From contig NZ_CP047951.1 in assembly GCF_014279755.1 (NCBI RefSeq), positions 1 through 64,000 on the forward strand: a stretch of 64,000 bases of DNA. Reading direction: 5' to 3'. The translations under genes and the position numbers were made by a program. Below, one piece after another: positions 46,105 through 54,923 of the stretch (the first letter of the stretch is position 1; each line of letters opens with the position of its first letter). The DNA comes from Synechococcus sp. PROS-U-1 (GTDB lineage Bacteria; Cyanobacteriota; Cyanobacteriia; PCC-6307; Cyanobiaceae). The notes under the pieces are model-generated. The model did no database searches and was not told the DNA's origin. It saw only the letters and a list, made by a program, of their open reading frames with translations.

Positions 46105-46716
46105 ATGACGGCGACACAACAGCAGGATGTTCAGTTGCAGCGTCGGTTGCAGCAGGACAGCATTCAGCTGAGTGGCCGCACGATTTATCTGAACCCCTTC
46201 CTTTACTGGCGGCGTTTCGACAGCAACACCGATCGTTGGCTGCGGGAGCCCGGTCAGCTGACGGAGGACCAGATCACGGCCAATCGCAGCCGTTTTTATC
46301 CCGAACTCGACTGGAGCCAGCTGGATGATCACGCCACTGCCGTCCACGAAGGCGCCGTGGAGATGTTCCTCAAGAGTCTGGAGCTGATCAGCACCTTCCA
46401 TCCAGAGCTGGGCTCCGGGCAGATGCTCGAGGTGGAACGCAAGATGACAATCACCAAGAAGCGGTCCTTCGAGCGCTGGGTGGACAAGGCGATCCGGCGG
46501 CGTCAGCGGGATCAAACCCGTGAGCATCGACGCTTTGAGCGCAGCCGCTTCTGGCGTGCCTGGCGCGAGTGGATCCTGCTGGACACCACCCAGAAAGCAC
46601 TGGTGCCTGTTGTGATGCTGATGGTGCTGAGTGGGGTGTTGGGCTGGTCTTTGGCGGCGAACCGTTCCGCTTGTCCGACATTGGCCCTTCCTTCGGGACA
46701 GACTGGGGTCCGTTGA
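46105..46716 (+). CDS. Single-pass membrane protein of unknown function
   Basis: The 203-residue protein has a polar N-terminal domain (LSGRTIYLNPFLYWRRF ... ELDWSQLDDH). A very basic central stretch (KAIRRRQRDQTREHRRFERSRFWRAWREW) and one C-terminal membrane helix (ALVPVVMLMVLSGVLGWSLAA) follow. It has no recognisable domain. The orientation of basic residues suggests the N-terminal part is cytoplasmic. Located between the sulfotransferase-like gene and mrdA. Confidence 0.75.
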   Translation: MTATQQQDVQLQRRLQQDSIQLSGRTIYLNPFLYWRRFDSNTDRWLREPGQLTEDQITANRSRFYPELDWSQLDDHATAVHEGAVEMFLKSLELISTFHPELGSGQMLEVERKMTITKKRSFERWVDKAIRRRQRDQTREHRRFERSRFWRAWREWILLDTTQKALVPVVMLMVLSGVLGWSLAANRSACPTLALPSGQTGVR

Positions 46717-46725
46717 TCTGGCCCC

Positions 46726-47112
46726 ATGGCCGCTGATTCCACCTCCGACAATCCGCTCGACCAGTTGCGTCTATCACTAATGCAGGACGTGCTTCCCGTG
46801 GGGTTGGCCGTGCTGGAACGGGCTCGGCAGGGGGGTCCCGGCAAGGTGGTTGAGGTGTTCACCGCGGGGTCGGAAGACCCCATCGCCGAGCTGCGCCAGG
46901 AGGGTGAACCCGTGGCGCGTGATGTTCGAGAACAGCTGGATGCTGTCAGCCCCGGGCTGGGGAACCCGGTGATGCCTGTCTCGGTTTCCGTGGATGAGCC
47001 GGAGATGGTGGATGAACGTCAGGATGATCCGGATGACTTGATGCCGACCCTGCGGCGGATTGAGCAGCGCCTGGAGGAGTTGCGCCGTCGCTTGCCAGCG
47101 CAGCAGGGATGA
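46726..47112 (+). CDS. Acidic protein of unknown function upstream of mrdA
   Basis: The 128-residue soluble protein is acidic. It has a helical start (NPLDQLRLSLMQDVLPVGLAVLERAR) and a coiled-coil-like end (LMPTLRRIEQRLEELRRRLPAQQG). There is no family that I recognise. Its stop overlaps the mrdA start as ATGA, so production is coupled to PBP2. It begins nine bases after the previous gene. Confidence 0.75.
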   Translation: MAADSTSDNPLDQLRLSLMQDVLPVGLAVLERARQGGPGKVVEVFTAGSEDPIAELRQEGEPVARDVREQLDAVSPGLGNPVMPVSVSVDEPEMVDERQDDPDDLMPTLRRIEQRLEELRRRLPAQQG

Positions 47113-48920
47113 GTCGTTCCGCACAGCAGCGGCAAACCGGTCTGCGTCAGCAACCTCTTGTGTTGTTGCTGCTTGTGCTGCTGTTCTGCAGCGCCATGGT
47201 CAGTCGCTTGGTGTGGATGCAGCTGCTGGAGGGCTCACGCTTTCGTGAACTGGCGGATGAAAACCGCATCCGTCTTGTGCCGCGGTCGCCGATTCGCGGT
47301 CGTTTGCTTGATCGCAAAGGGCGGGTGCTGGCCACCAGCAAGCTCACCTATTCCCTATATCTCGAGCCGCGTCTGGTCAGCGATGCCGATTGGCCCGATC
47401 TGCGTGATCGCTTAGCGCGGCTGCTGAATCTGAAGCCTGATTTGTTGGATCAGCGCCTTCAGAAGGGTCTGGATCGGGATGGCTACCGCACCACCCTGGC
47501 CCTGGATCTCAAGCCGGAACAGGTGCTGCGGTTCCGGGAACAGGCCCTGGGATTGCGGGGCGCCCAGGTGGATGTCGACATCCTGCGCTCCTATCCCAAT
47601 GGGACCCTGGCGGCCCATGCCCTCGGTTACACCCAGCCGATCACCGAAAACGAATATGAGATTCTTGTGGAAAAGGGCTACAAGATCCGCGACCGGATCG
47701 GTCGTACGGGTGTTGAAGCGGCCTACGAGAGCCATCTGCGTGGCAAGTGGGGCGGCCAGATGCTGGAGGTGAATGCCATGGGCGAGGTGCAGCGCAACCT
47801 CGGCGATCGGCCCTCCGAAGCAGGACAAGACCTGGTGCTAACCCTCGACCTGGATCTGCAGCGGGTGGCGGAGCAGGCTCTGGCGGACAAGCCCGGAGGA
47901 GCTGTGGTGGCGCTGGAGGCCTCCACGGGTGCTGTGCTGGCCCTGGCCAGTCGCCCCAGTTTTGATCCCAACTTTTTCTCCAAGCTGATCACGACCCAGA
48001 AGGAGTACGACGCCCTCTTCTCCAATCCGAAGAAACCGTTGCTGTCCAGGGCGATGAATCCCTATGACCCCGGCAGCACCTGGAAGCCGGTGACGGCGAT
48101 GGCCGGCATGGAGTCCGGCAAGTTTCCGCCCGACATCAAGCTGCACACCACGGCCTGCATCACCTACGGCGGCCACTGCTTCCCGGATCACAATGGGGCT
48201 GGCTTTGGCCACATCGGGTATGCCGATGCCCTGCGCTTCTCCAGCAACACCTTCTTTTACCAAGTGGGGGTCGGTGTCGGCTCCCGGGCGCTGAAAAAAG
48301 CTGCTGATCAGCTCGGCTTTCAGCAGAAGACCGGCATTGAGATCGGCTGGGAAGAGAGTGTTGGTCTCGTGGGCGATGAAGACTGGGCCGCCCGCGGCCG
48401 CGGCTGGACGGATCCCGGCACCAGCCCCTGGATCCCTGAGGACATGGCCAGCGCCTCCATCGGTCAGTCGGTGGTGCAGATCACCCCTTTGCAGCTGGCC
48501 CGCGCCTACGCCGTGTTCGCCAATGGCGGCTGGCTGGTGACGCCGCATCTCGCCGCCGCCGACATCGACTGGATGAGCCCTGAGCACCGCACCAAGGTGA
48601 CGATGCAGCCGTCCACGTTGCAGACCATCCGGGAGGGTTTGCGCAAAGTGGTGGAGTCGGGGACCGGTGCCGGCCTCAATGGTCCTGGCATTCCTCCAGC
48701 GGCAGGCAAAACCGGAACGGCTGAAGACAGCACTGGAGGTCCTGATCACGCCTGGTTCGGCTGCTATGCCCCTTATCCGGACGGCAAGATTGTGGTGGTG
48801 GCCTTCGCCCAGAACACTCCTGGAGGTGGATCCGTTCACGCTTTGCCGATGGCCAAGAAGGTGCTGGCGGAGTGGGAAAGGACCCGTCAGCGTTCGTCAG
48901 CGCTCTCTGGAATCGATTGA
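47109..48920 (+). CDS. mrdA: Penicillin-binding protein 2
   Basis: PBP2 is the transpeptidase for lateral wall growth. The 603-residue protein has one N-terminal membrane anchor (LVLLLLVLLFCSAMVSRLV), the dimerisation domain with RSPIRGRLLDRKG, and a transpeptidase domain. The active-site motifs are PGSTWKPVTAM (SxxK), SSNTF (SxN) and GKTGTAE (KTG). No rodA lies next to it. The glycosyltransferase gene follows after 11 bases. Confidence 0.94.
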   Translation: MSRSAQQRQTGLRQQPLVLLLLVLLFCSAMVSRLVWMQLLEGSRFRELADENRIRLVPRSPIRGRLLDRKGRVLATSKLTYSLYLEPRLVSDADWPDLRDRLARLLNLKPDLLDQRLQKGLDRDGYRTTLALDLKPEQVLRFREQALGLRGAQVDVDILRSYPNGTLAAHALGYTQPITENEYEILVEKGYKIRDRIGRTGVEAAYESHLRGKWGGQMLEVNAMGEVQRNLGDRPSEAGQDLVLTLDLDLQRVAEQALADKPGGAVVALEASTGAVLALASRPSFDPNFFSKLITTQKEYDALFSNPKKPLLSRAMNPYDPGSTWKPVTAMAGMESGKFPPDIKLHTTACITYGGHCFPDHNGAGFGHIGYADALRFSSNTFFYQVGVGVGSRALKKAADQLGFQQKTGIEIGWEESVGLVGDEDWAARGRGWTDPGTSPWIPEDMASASIGQSVVQITPLQLARAYAVFANGGWLVTPHLAAADIDWMSPEHRTKVTMQPSTLQTIREGLRKVVESGTGAGLNGPGIPPAAGKTGTAEDSTGGPDHAWFGCYAPYPDGKIVVVAFAQNTPGGGSVHALPMAKKVLAEWERTRQRSSALSGID

Positions 48921-48931
48921 GGAGGGTGCAG

Positions 48932-49846
48932 ATGGAAAGTAGTCAGGTCGCCCCCTTAAGGGTTATCGATCTGAGGGTGATGAATGTTTTGGCCGACTCT
49001 CCCAATATTTTTCATGTTTTTGCGTTAGAGGTAAACCGAGTTTTTCAGTTGATCGTTGAGGATATTGAAAGTGATTGGGCGGTTCTGATTCACTCGAGCC
49101 ATCGTTTGATTTGGCGTGGCTTTGTTCTGTCCGGTCTTGTGCCTGTTTTTTGCAACGCATCTGAGATTGATCGTGATTATGTTTTTGTGCAACTGCCGCC
49201 GTTGGACTCTGGGTCTTGGCTGGTCGATCCCCATCAATTTCTTTGTTATCGGTCTTCCTCTATCTATAGGGCCATGGTTCGGCGGATTCTTATTCGCCAT
49301 GGATGTTTATCGGCGCCCGATCAATTGATCGATGTGGTTTTTGTCAAGCGTTTGTTCAGTAGAATTTTGTTGGATTCAGCCTCAATGAAGCCTATTGAAG
49401 CTCTGCTAGATAAAGCTTGCAGAGATTTAGGCCTTTCCTTTCGTGTAGCGTCCTTTGAGGACATGGCCCCATTGGAGCAAGTTGCTTTAATGCGTCAGAC
49501 GCGCTTGCTAGTTGGCGTTCATGGTGCTGGCTTGACCAATCTTGTTTTCTTGCAGGACTCTGCGACAGTGTTTGAGGTTGATTTCCGTAAATATTGGTCT
49601 TGTGATCCAGTTTGTAAGGATCATTTTTCTGGACGCATTTCGTTCCGCGAGAAGTGCAGTGATGCAAAGCCCTATCACAAGGCTGATTTCCATAACTTAG
49701 CAGGTTTGTTTGGTAAAAACTATGATTCCCTGAGTATTGATGGCGTGATGGGTCGTACAGATGTCAACCCCATCAGCGTTGCCCATGTATTGCTCAATGG
49801 AGATCTATTAATCAACAAATGCTTTCAACTTCTTGAGCTTGGATGA
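48932..49846 (+). CDS. Glycosyltransferase family 61 (DUF563)-like protein, low GC
   Basis: The 304-residue protein starts at ATG 48932 behind a strong AGGAGGG site. It contains the GT61-type motif VGVHGAGLTNLVFLQ near residue 210, and upstream ASFEDMAPLEQVALMRQTRLL, typical of DUF563 enzymes that build cell-surface glycans. Base composition is clearly lower in GC than all neighbours (24 of 60 in the line from 49561), and many codons end in T. This suggests recent acquisition. The acceptor and donor sugars are unknown. Confidence 0.85.
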   Translation: MESSQVAPLRVIDLRVMNVLADSPNIFHVFALEVNRVFQLIVEDIESDWAVLIHSSHRLIWRGFVLSGLVPVFCNASEIDRDYVFVQLPPLDSGSWLVDPHQFLCYRSSSIYRAMVRRILIRHGCLSAPDQLIDVVFVKRLFSRILLDSASMKPIEALLDKACRDLGLSFRVASFEDMAPLEQVALMRQTRLLVGVHGAGLTNLVFLQDSATVFEVDFRKYWSCDPVCKDHFSGRISFREKCSDAKPYHKADFHNLAGLFGKNYDSLSIDGVMGRTDVNPISVAHVLLNGDLLINKCFQLLELG

Positions 49847-49856
49847 GTCTTTTGTT

Positions 49857-51002
49857 TTAAGCGCTGAGCGCAACGGGCTGATTCAGCACCGTCCGGTAGT
49901 AGGTCCGCAGTTGCTCGGTGGCACCAGCCCAGCCCCAGCGCTCCGCCTCCGCGCGGGCTGCACTGCGCAGGGCCTGGCGTTCCAGGTCATTGCCCAGCAG
50001 CCGGCGGGTGGCTTCGATCAGGCTTGCGGCCCCGCCATCCGCACCATCGGGTTCGTACAGGCAGCCGTTGACGCCGTCGCTGATGATGTCGGGGATTCCG
50101 CCGCGGTTGGCACCGACCACGGGACAACCAGCCGCCATCGCCTCGAGCAGCACCAGGCCCAGCGTTTCCGTGCTGGAGGGGAACAGGAACGCATCGCCGC
50201 TGGCGTAGGCCCCTGCCAGTTCTTCCCCGGCGAGGTAACCGACGAAGGTGGTGGCGGTTCCTTCGAAATGTTTTTCCAATTGCTGGCGGTGAGGACCATC
50301 CCCCACCAGGGCCAGGCGTGCATCGGGAAGGGCTTCCAACACCGGGCGGATCCGTTCGATCTGCTTCTCGGCTGACAGGCGGCCCACATAGAGCAGCAGG
50401 GCACCGCGGTCGTCATGGCCACCCAGAAGCCGCTGGCGCAACTCCGAACTGCGCAGCTCGGGACGGAACAGCTCCGTGTCCACGCCCCGTTGCCAGAGAT
50501 CGGTGTGCTGAATGCCCTTGTCGCTGAGCTCTTTCACCATGGCGGTGGAGGTGCACAGATTCAGCAGGGCTTGGTTGTGGGCTGCCTTGAGCATTTCCCA
50601 CAGGAGCGGCTCCAGCATCCCCAAGCCGTAATGCTCGAGGTATTTGGGCAGGTGAGTGTGGTAGCTAGCGACCAGGGGAATGTTCTTGTTCTTGGCCAGC
50701 CAGATGCCACCGAGTCCCAGCACTGCAGGATTCACCACGTGAATCAGGTCAGGCTGAAAGTCGTCAATGGCTTCCGACACGGCCGGCCGCGGCAGGGCCA
50801 GCTTGAGTTCGGGATACAGCGGGAGCGGCATCGCCGGAACGCCGATCAGCCGCGCTCCCATGTACTCATCCGGACAACCTTCCGGGCAGAAGACCACCAC
50901 CTCATCGCCGGCTTCCACCAGATGCTTCACCGTCTTGGTGAGACGGGTGACGATGCCATCGACCTTCGGCAGGAAGGTTTCGGTGAAGAAGGCGACTTTC
51001 AA
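49857..51002 (-). CDS. sqdX: Sulfoquinovosyltransferase SqdX
   Basis: SqdX transfers sulfoquinovose from UDP-sulfoquinovose to diacylglycerol, making the thylakoid lipid SQDG. The 381-residue GT4-fold protein begins MKVAFFTETFLPKVDGIVTRL from TTG 51002. Upstream frame sequence is Ala/Pro-rich and overlaps sqdB, so I left it out. C-terminal donor-site residues are in SSTETLGLVLLEAMAAGCPVV. It follows sqdB by 13 bases. Confidence 0.94.
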   Translation of the reverse strand: MKVAFFTETFLPKVDGIVTRLTKTVKHLVEAGDEVVVFCPEGCPDEYMGARLIGVPAMPLPLYPELKLALPRPAVSEAIDDFQPDLIHVVNPAVLGLGGIWLAKNKNIPLVASYHTHLPKYLEHYGLGMLEPLLWEMLKAAHNQALLNLCTSTAMVKELSDKGIQHTDLWQRGVDTELFRPELRSSELRQRLLGGHDDRGALLLYVGRLSAEKQIERIRPVLEALPDARLALVGDGPHRQQLEKHFEGTATTFVGYLAGEELAGAYASGDAFLFPSSTETLGLVLLEAMAAGCPVVGANRGGIPDIISDGVNGCLYEPDGADGGAASLIEATRRLLGNDLERQALRSAARAEAERWGWAGATEQLRTYYRTVLNQPVALSA

Positions 51003-51015
51003 GGATGAAGCTCGA

Positions 51016-52212
51016 TCAGGATGTGGTGCCGATGGCCTGGGCCTGAGTTTTGGTCCAGGCGGAGGTGCAGAGGATGCGGTTGCGGTCGCAACGGTCGGCA
51101 TAGCGGGTGGCGATCTCCACCACCTCTTTCAGCAAGCCGTCATCGAGGGTGGTGGGGTTCAGGCCCAGCTCAATGAAGCAGCGGTTGTCCACGATCAGAT
51201 CATTTTCAACTGCCTCGTTGCGCGGGTTGGGCAGGTTGTTCACCTGAGCACCGGTGAGAGCGGCCACCTTCTTGGCCAGTTCGCCCACCTGATGGCTCTC
51301 GGTCATCTGGTTGAAGATCTTTACCCGTTCCCCTTGTTCGGGGGGATTCTCCAGTGCCAGCTGCACGCATCGCACGGAATCGCGAATGTGGATGAAGGCA
51401 CGGGTCTGGCCACCAGTGCCATGCACGGTGAGTGGGTAGCCGATCGCGGCCTGCATCAGGAAGCGGTTCAGCACCGTCCCGTAATCACCGTCGTAGTCAA
51501 AGCGGTTGGTGAGCCGTGGATCTCGATCGGTGGCGTCGGTGTTGGTTCCCCAGACGATGCCCTGGTGCAGGTCCGTAATCCGAACCTTGTCGTTCTTGTT
51601 GTAGTAGAGGAAGAGCAATTGATCCAGCGTTTTGGTCATGTGATAAACGCTGCCTGGGCTGGCGGGGTGGAGGATCTCCTCCTCAAAGCGACTGCCATCG
51701 GGCTGGGGCACTTCAACCTTCAGGTAGCCCTCAGGGATGGTGGCGCCGCGGTGGGAGCCATAGCCGTAGACCCCCATCGTGCCGAGGTGCACCACATGGA
51801 TGTCCAGACCGCTTTCAACGATGGCGGCCAGCAGGTTGTGGGTGCCGTTGACGTTGTTATCGACGGTGTAGCGCTTGGTGGCGCTGCTCTTCATCGAGTA
51901 AGGAGCGGCCCGCTGTTCAGCGAAGTGGACCACGGAATCGGGGCGTTCCTCCAGCAGCAGATCCAGCAGCCGCTGGTACTCATGGGCGATGTCCATGTGG
52001 ACAAACTGCATCGGCTTGCCACCGATCTGCTCCCAGACTTTGAGGCGCTCGCCGATGCTCTCGATCGGCGTCAGCGACTCCACTTCAAGATCGATATCGA
52101 TCTTCCGACGGCTGAGGTTGTCCACGATCAGGACATCGTGCCCCTGATCCGCCAGGTTCACCGCACAGGGCCAGCCACAGAAGCCGTCACCGCCGAGAAC
52201 GAGAACTTTCAC
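51016..52212 (-). CDS. sqdB: UDP-sulfoquinovose synthase
   Basis: SqdB joins sulfite to UDP-glucose to make the SQDG head group. The 398-residue SDR protein has VLVLGGDGFCGWPCAVNL at the N-terminus and a YxxxK-type active-site region, SVYHMTKTLDQLL. The family residues VHFAEQRAAPYSM are present. GTG 52212 is preceded by GAAGGAG, a strong ribosome-binding site. It is the first of the sqdB-sqdX pair; SQDG lets marine cyanobacteria save phosphate in membranes. Confidence 0.96.
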   Translation of the reverse strand: MKVLVLGGDGFCGWPCAVNLADQGHDVLIVDNLSRRKIDIDLEVESLTPIESIGERLKVWEQIGGKPMQFVHMDIAHEYQRLLDLLLEERPDSVVHFAEQRAAPYSMKSSATKRYTVDNNVNGTHNLLAAIVESGLDIHVVHLGTMGVYGYGSHRGATIPEGYLKVEVPQPDGSRFEEEILHPASPGSVYHMTKTLDQLLFLYYNKNDKVRITDLHQGIVWGTNTDATDRDPRLTNRFDYDGDYGTVLNRFLMQAAIGYPLTVHGTGGQTRAFIHIRDSVRCVQLALENPPEQGERVKIFNQMTESHQVGELAKKVAALTGAQVNNLPNPRNEAVENDLIVDNRCFIELGLNPTTLDDGLLKEVVEIATRYADRCDRNRILCTSAWTKTQAQAIGTTS

Positions 52213-52286
52213 CCCAAACTCCTTCTGGAACGAGCGTGATGCTCACTCCAGGCAAGCTACTACAGGGATTTTCAGCGCGGAACGTC

Positions 52287-52460
52287 TCAGCTGATGGCGA
52301 CGGTCACCGCCACCATGACGGCCACAACCAATCCGCCAGTCACCAGCATCATCATTGAGCTGCGGTTGCGGCTCTGGCTGGTGGCAATGTCCATCACCTC
52401 CATGCGTGGCTCCTTGGCGAAGGCGTTGAGACGACCGCCGTCTTCCGTGGTGACCGACAT
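52287..52460 (-). CDS. psb34: Psb34-like (Hlip-like, ssl1498 family) photosystem II protein
   Basis: The 57-residue product begins MSVTTEDGGRLNAFAKEPRM, followed by a short linker and one membrane helix (MMMLVTGGLVVAVMVAVTVA). TTEDGGRLNAFAKEP matches the N-terminal pattern of the ssl1498/Psb34 proteins, which bind photosystem II assembly intermediates at a site shared with high-light-inducible proteins. It lacks the chlorophyll-binding ExxN/R motif of true Hlips. The ATG is at 52460 and the TGA at 52287-52289. Upstream is a triple 10-bp repeat. Confidence 0.85.
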   Translation of the reverse strand: MSVTTEDGGRLNAFAKEPRMEVMDIATSQSRNRSSMMMLVTGGLVVAVMVAVTVAIS

Positions 52461-52505
52461 GGGTCCAATGCGAGTGGTCGGACCTTATGAGTTCAATTGC
52501 TTACT

Positions 52506-52526
52506 GCCTGTCTTTGTGAAGCAGGC
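52506..52526 (-). terminator. Bulged hairpin between thiG and psb34
   Basis: GCCTG and CAGGC, with inner CTT and AAG, make an eight-pair stem with one bulged T and a four-base loop. On the - strand it lies 27 bases after the thiG stop, but no T run follows. It could terminate weakly, or be a leader element of psb34. Confidence 0.35.
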
Positions 52527-52554
52527 TTCATCTCACTTCACCTCTCTTCATCTC
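52525..52554 (-). repeat. Three 10-bp direct repeats upstream of psb34
   Basis: On the - strand the sequence is GAGATGAAGA, GAGGTGAAGT, GAGATGAAGC: three contiguous copies of GAG(A/G)TGAAGN with an exact 10-base period. The array overlaps the thiG stop and ends 65 bases before the psb34 ATG. Helical-turn spacing of direct repeats is typical of sites for OmpR/PhoB-type response regulators. Confidence 0.6.
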
Positions 52555-53368
52555 ATAGAGATTGCACCAGGCCCGTGGTCGGTGAGCTGGCGGAGGCCTG
52601 GTCGCGCCTAGGCAAGCGCCCGGAGCGGTAGGCGGTCCGCCCAGCGATCACTGCCTGGCCCATAGCCTCTGCCATGGCTGGGGGGTCGCCGGCCATCGCG
52701 ATGGCGCTGTTGACCAGGACGGCGTCGGCGCCCATTTCCAGGGCCTGGGCTGCCTCACTGGGCACACCAATGCCAGCGTCCACCACCACTGGAACACTGG
52801 CGTTTTCGATGATCAAACCGATGTTGGCGGCATTGTTGAGGCCCTGGCCTGAGCCGATCGGCGAGCCAAGGGGCATCACCGTTGCGCACCCGACCTCTTC
52901 CAGCCGTTTGGCCAGCAGGGGATCTGCATTGATGTAGGGCAGCACCGTGAAGCCCTCCTTCACCAGGCGTTCGGCGGCTTGCAAGGTGCCGATCGGATCG
53001 GGCAGAAGATGTCGGGTGTCAGGAATCACTTCCAGCTTGACGAAGCTGTTCTCCTCTTGCCCTGCCAGCTTTGCCAGCTCCCGTCCAAGCCTGGCGACAC
53101 GCACCGCTTCCTCCGCATCGGTGCAGCCTGCGGTGTTGGGCAGCATCCAGATTCGGTTCCAGTCGATGGCTTCCATCAGGCCCTCATGGCCTGCTGCAAC
53201 GGTCTGCACCCGTCGCACAGCCACCGTCACCATGTCGCAGCCGGATCTCTCGATGCTCTGCTGCATCAAGGCCATCGATGGATATTTGCCGGTGCCCGTG
53301 AACAGACGGCTGTTGAACTGACGCCCGCTAATGGTTAGGGGGTCGGATGTGAGGGAGGGCAAATCCAT
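52553..53368 (-). CDS. thiG: Thiazole synthase
   Basis: ThiG forms the thiazole ring of thiamine from DXP, dehydroglycine (or glycine) and ThiS-thiocarboxylate. The 271-residue barrel protein has [36 protein letters not shown] with the Schiff-base Lys, and the C-terminal [16 protein letters not shown] prefer ATG 53368 to TTG 53383. In some cyanobacteria thiO is fused to thiG; here thiG is free-standing. Confidence 0.95.
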   Translation of the reverse strand: MDLPSLTSDPLTISGRQFNSRLFTGTGKYPSMALMQQSIERSGCDMVTVAVRRVQTVAAGHEGLMEAIDWNRIWMLPNTAGCTDAEEAVRVARLGRELAKLAGQEENSFVKLEVIPDTRHLLPDPIGTLQAAERLVKEGFTVLPYINADPLLAKRLEEVGCATVMPLGSPIGSGQGLNNAANIGLIIENASVPVVVDAGIGVPSEAAQALEMGADAVLVNSAIAMAGDPPAMAEAMGQAVIAGRTAYRSGRLPRRDQASASSPTTGLVQSL

Positions 53369-53419
53369 GACGCGCGTGAGCAAAAGGGCCTACCGTGCCT
53401 TCATCATCCATCGTCTTCC

Positions 53420-53965
53420 ATGCCGTTCCTGCTTGCCATGAATCTCCCGGTTGGCAGTCAGGTGCCGTTTGAGTCCAATCCTCAGTTGCCTCTGGATCCG
53501 ATTCAGTTGGCGGTTCCCCTGGAGATCGATGAAGGGGAAGTGGAGAGTTTCGATCCGGTTGCGCGTGCTGCAGAGCTGGCTGTTTCCCTGCCCCGTCAGT
53601 GGTGCGGCACCTTTGAGCCTTTTGATGGCAATCCCACTGTTGATGTCACCTTGGATCTCACCCAGCTGACGGCGATGGGCCAGATGGTGGACATTCGGGG
53701 AACGATGACTTTTGGCTCCGTCACAACACCGGTCCAGGGCAACTTTCATGCCAAGTCAGATCAGCTTGACCTCATCCCCCTGGCCGATCCCCTGATCGCT
53801 GGCCTGGAGCCCGGAGGTGTTTTCCTTGGCCTTCAAGGTTTCAGTCCAACCGGCTGGCAGGCCCCTCGCCTCGTGAATGTGGCCAATCCCAGCACCGGGG
53901 TGGGCGGACGTCTGGCAATGACCAGCAGCTGCCAAGAGGAAATCCCCGTTCAGCCGCTTTGGTGA
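53420..53965 (+). CDS. Protein of unknown function
   Basis: The 181-residue protein has no signal peptide or membrane helix. It appears beta-rich, with repeated hydrophobic strands (LTAMGQMVDIRGTMTFGSVTTPVQGNF, LIPLADPLIAGLEPGGVFLGLQGF) and a conserved-looking WCGTFEPFDGNPTVDVTLDL. I do not recognise a family. The style resembles conserved hypothetical proteins of marine picocyanobacteria. It stands alone between thiG (divergent) and the TPR gene (convergent). Confidence 0.75.
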   Translation: MPFLLAMNLPVGSQVPFESNPQLPLDPIQLAVPLEIDEGEVESFDPVARAAELAVSLPRQWCGTFEPFDGNPTVDVTLDLTQLTAMGQMVDIRGTMTFGSVTTPVQGNFHAKSDQLDLIPLADPLIAGLEPGGVFLGLQGFSPTGWQAPRLVNVANPSTGVGGRLAMTSSCQEEIPVQPLW

Positions 53966-53991
53966 AGACACCGCGGTGATTGCATCACCAT

Positions 53992-54510
53992 TCAGCTCAT
54001 CCGGCGCTGGAGTTTCTTCAGCCCCTTTTTCGCAGTTGCATTGTTCGGTTCAAGGCTCAATGTCTGCTCATAGAGCGAGATCGCTTCTGCGTCTTTCAAT
54101 AGCTTTTCTTGGGCAAAGGCCAGGTTGTTGAGCGCGATGGGATAGTCCGCTTTGGCCTTCAGCGCCAACTTGTAGTGCTTGGTGGCACCGGAATAATCTT
54201 TTTGCGCAGCCAACGCAAAGCCCAGCGCATTTTCAATCAGTGCACGAGCCTCATCGGGTTCACCACTGAGCCGTTTCAATGCTTGCTTCAGTGTGGCGGC
54301 CGCTTGTGGGTAAAGCCGTTTGCGCAGTTGAACCGATCCGAGCTCATATAGATCGGAGGCCTGTCGCGACAAGGCCGTATCGGATTTTTCGAGTTCGATC
54401 AGCCGTGCTTCGTCACGTCGCACACGAAAAAATTGTCGGCCCACCACCACCGCAACGATGGCAAGCAGGCCGACCAGGCCCAGCAGATAGGTCTGGGGCA
54501 GCAGGTTCAC
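53992..54510 (-). CDS. Ycf37-like TPR protein
   Basis: The 172-residue protein starts at GTG 54510. It has an N-terminal membrane helix (YLLGLVGLLAIVAVVVG), then three tetratricopeptide repeats (ASDLYELGSVQLRKRLYPQA, ALIENALGFALAAQKDYSGAT, ALNNLAFAQEKLLKDAEAIS). Length and layout match Ycf37, which assists photosystem I assembly in Synechocystis. TPR sequences are too general to be sure. It follows rplT by nine bases on the same strand. Confidence 0.75.
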   Translation of the reverse strand: MNLLPQTYLLGLVGLLAIVAVVVGRQFFRVRRDEARLIELEKSDTALSRQASDLYELGSVQLRKRLYPQAAATLKQALKRLSGEPDEARALIENALGFALAAQKDYSGATKHYKLALKAKADYPIALNNLAFAQEKLLKDAEAISLYEQTLSLEPNNATAKKGLKKLQRRMS

Positions 54511-54519
54511 GGTTGAAGG

Positions 54520-54867
54520 TCAGCTCTTGGCTGCGGCCACGACGTTGGTAAAGCTACCGGGATCGACAACAGCGAGTTGAGCCAGCATTTTGCGATTCAG
54601 GCGCACATCCGCCTTCTTGAGTCCGCCCATCAGACGGCTGTAGCTCACTCCGTTCAGGCGAGCAGCAGCATTGATGCGAGCAATCCAGAGGCGACGGAAA
54701 TCGCGCTTGCGACGACGGCGATCGCGGTAGGCATTGCAGAGGGCTTTCATTACCCGCTGGTTTGCTGTGCGGAACAGAGTTCCGTTGCCACCACGGAAGC
54801 CACGGGCCAGCCGCAGAATCTTGTTGCGGCGTTTACGGGCGACGTTGCCTCTCTTAACGCGGGCCAT
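54520..54867 (-). CDS. rplT: 50S ribosomal protein L20
   Basis: The 115-residue basic protein begins [21 protein letters not shown]. It has the L20 signature [21 protein letters not shown] and the C-terminal [11 protein letters not shown]20 binds 23S rRNA early in assembly. It lies 56 bases downstream of rpmI in the standard rpmI-rplT order; infC is not adjacent in this window. Confidence 0.97.
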   Translation of the reverse strand: MARVKRGNVARKRRNKILRLARGFRGGNGTLFRTANQRVMKALCNAYRDRRRRKRDFRRLWIARINAAARLNGVSYSRLMGGLKKADVRLNRKMLAQLAVVDPGSFTNVVAAAKS

Positions 54868-54923
54868 GAGGTTGAAAGGGTTGGATCAGGTCTTGTCGAA
54901 CGGTCTCGTCTGAGCAGCTGTGC

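Noticed and set aside
52294-52611. 105-residue + strand frame in the psb34 region
   Set aside because: The - strand frame gives a convincing Psb34-like protein, and the + frame has no features.
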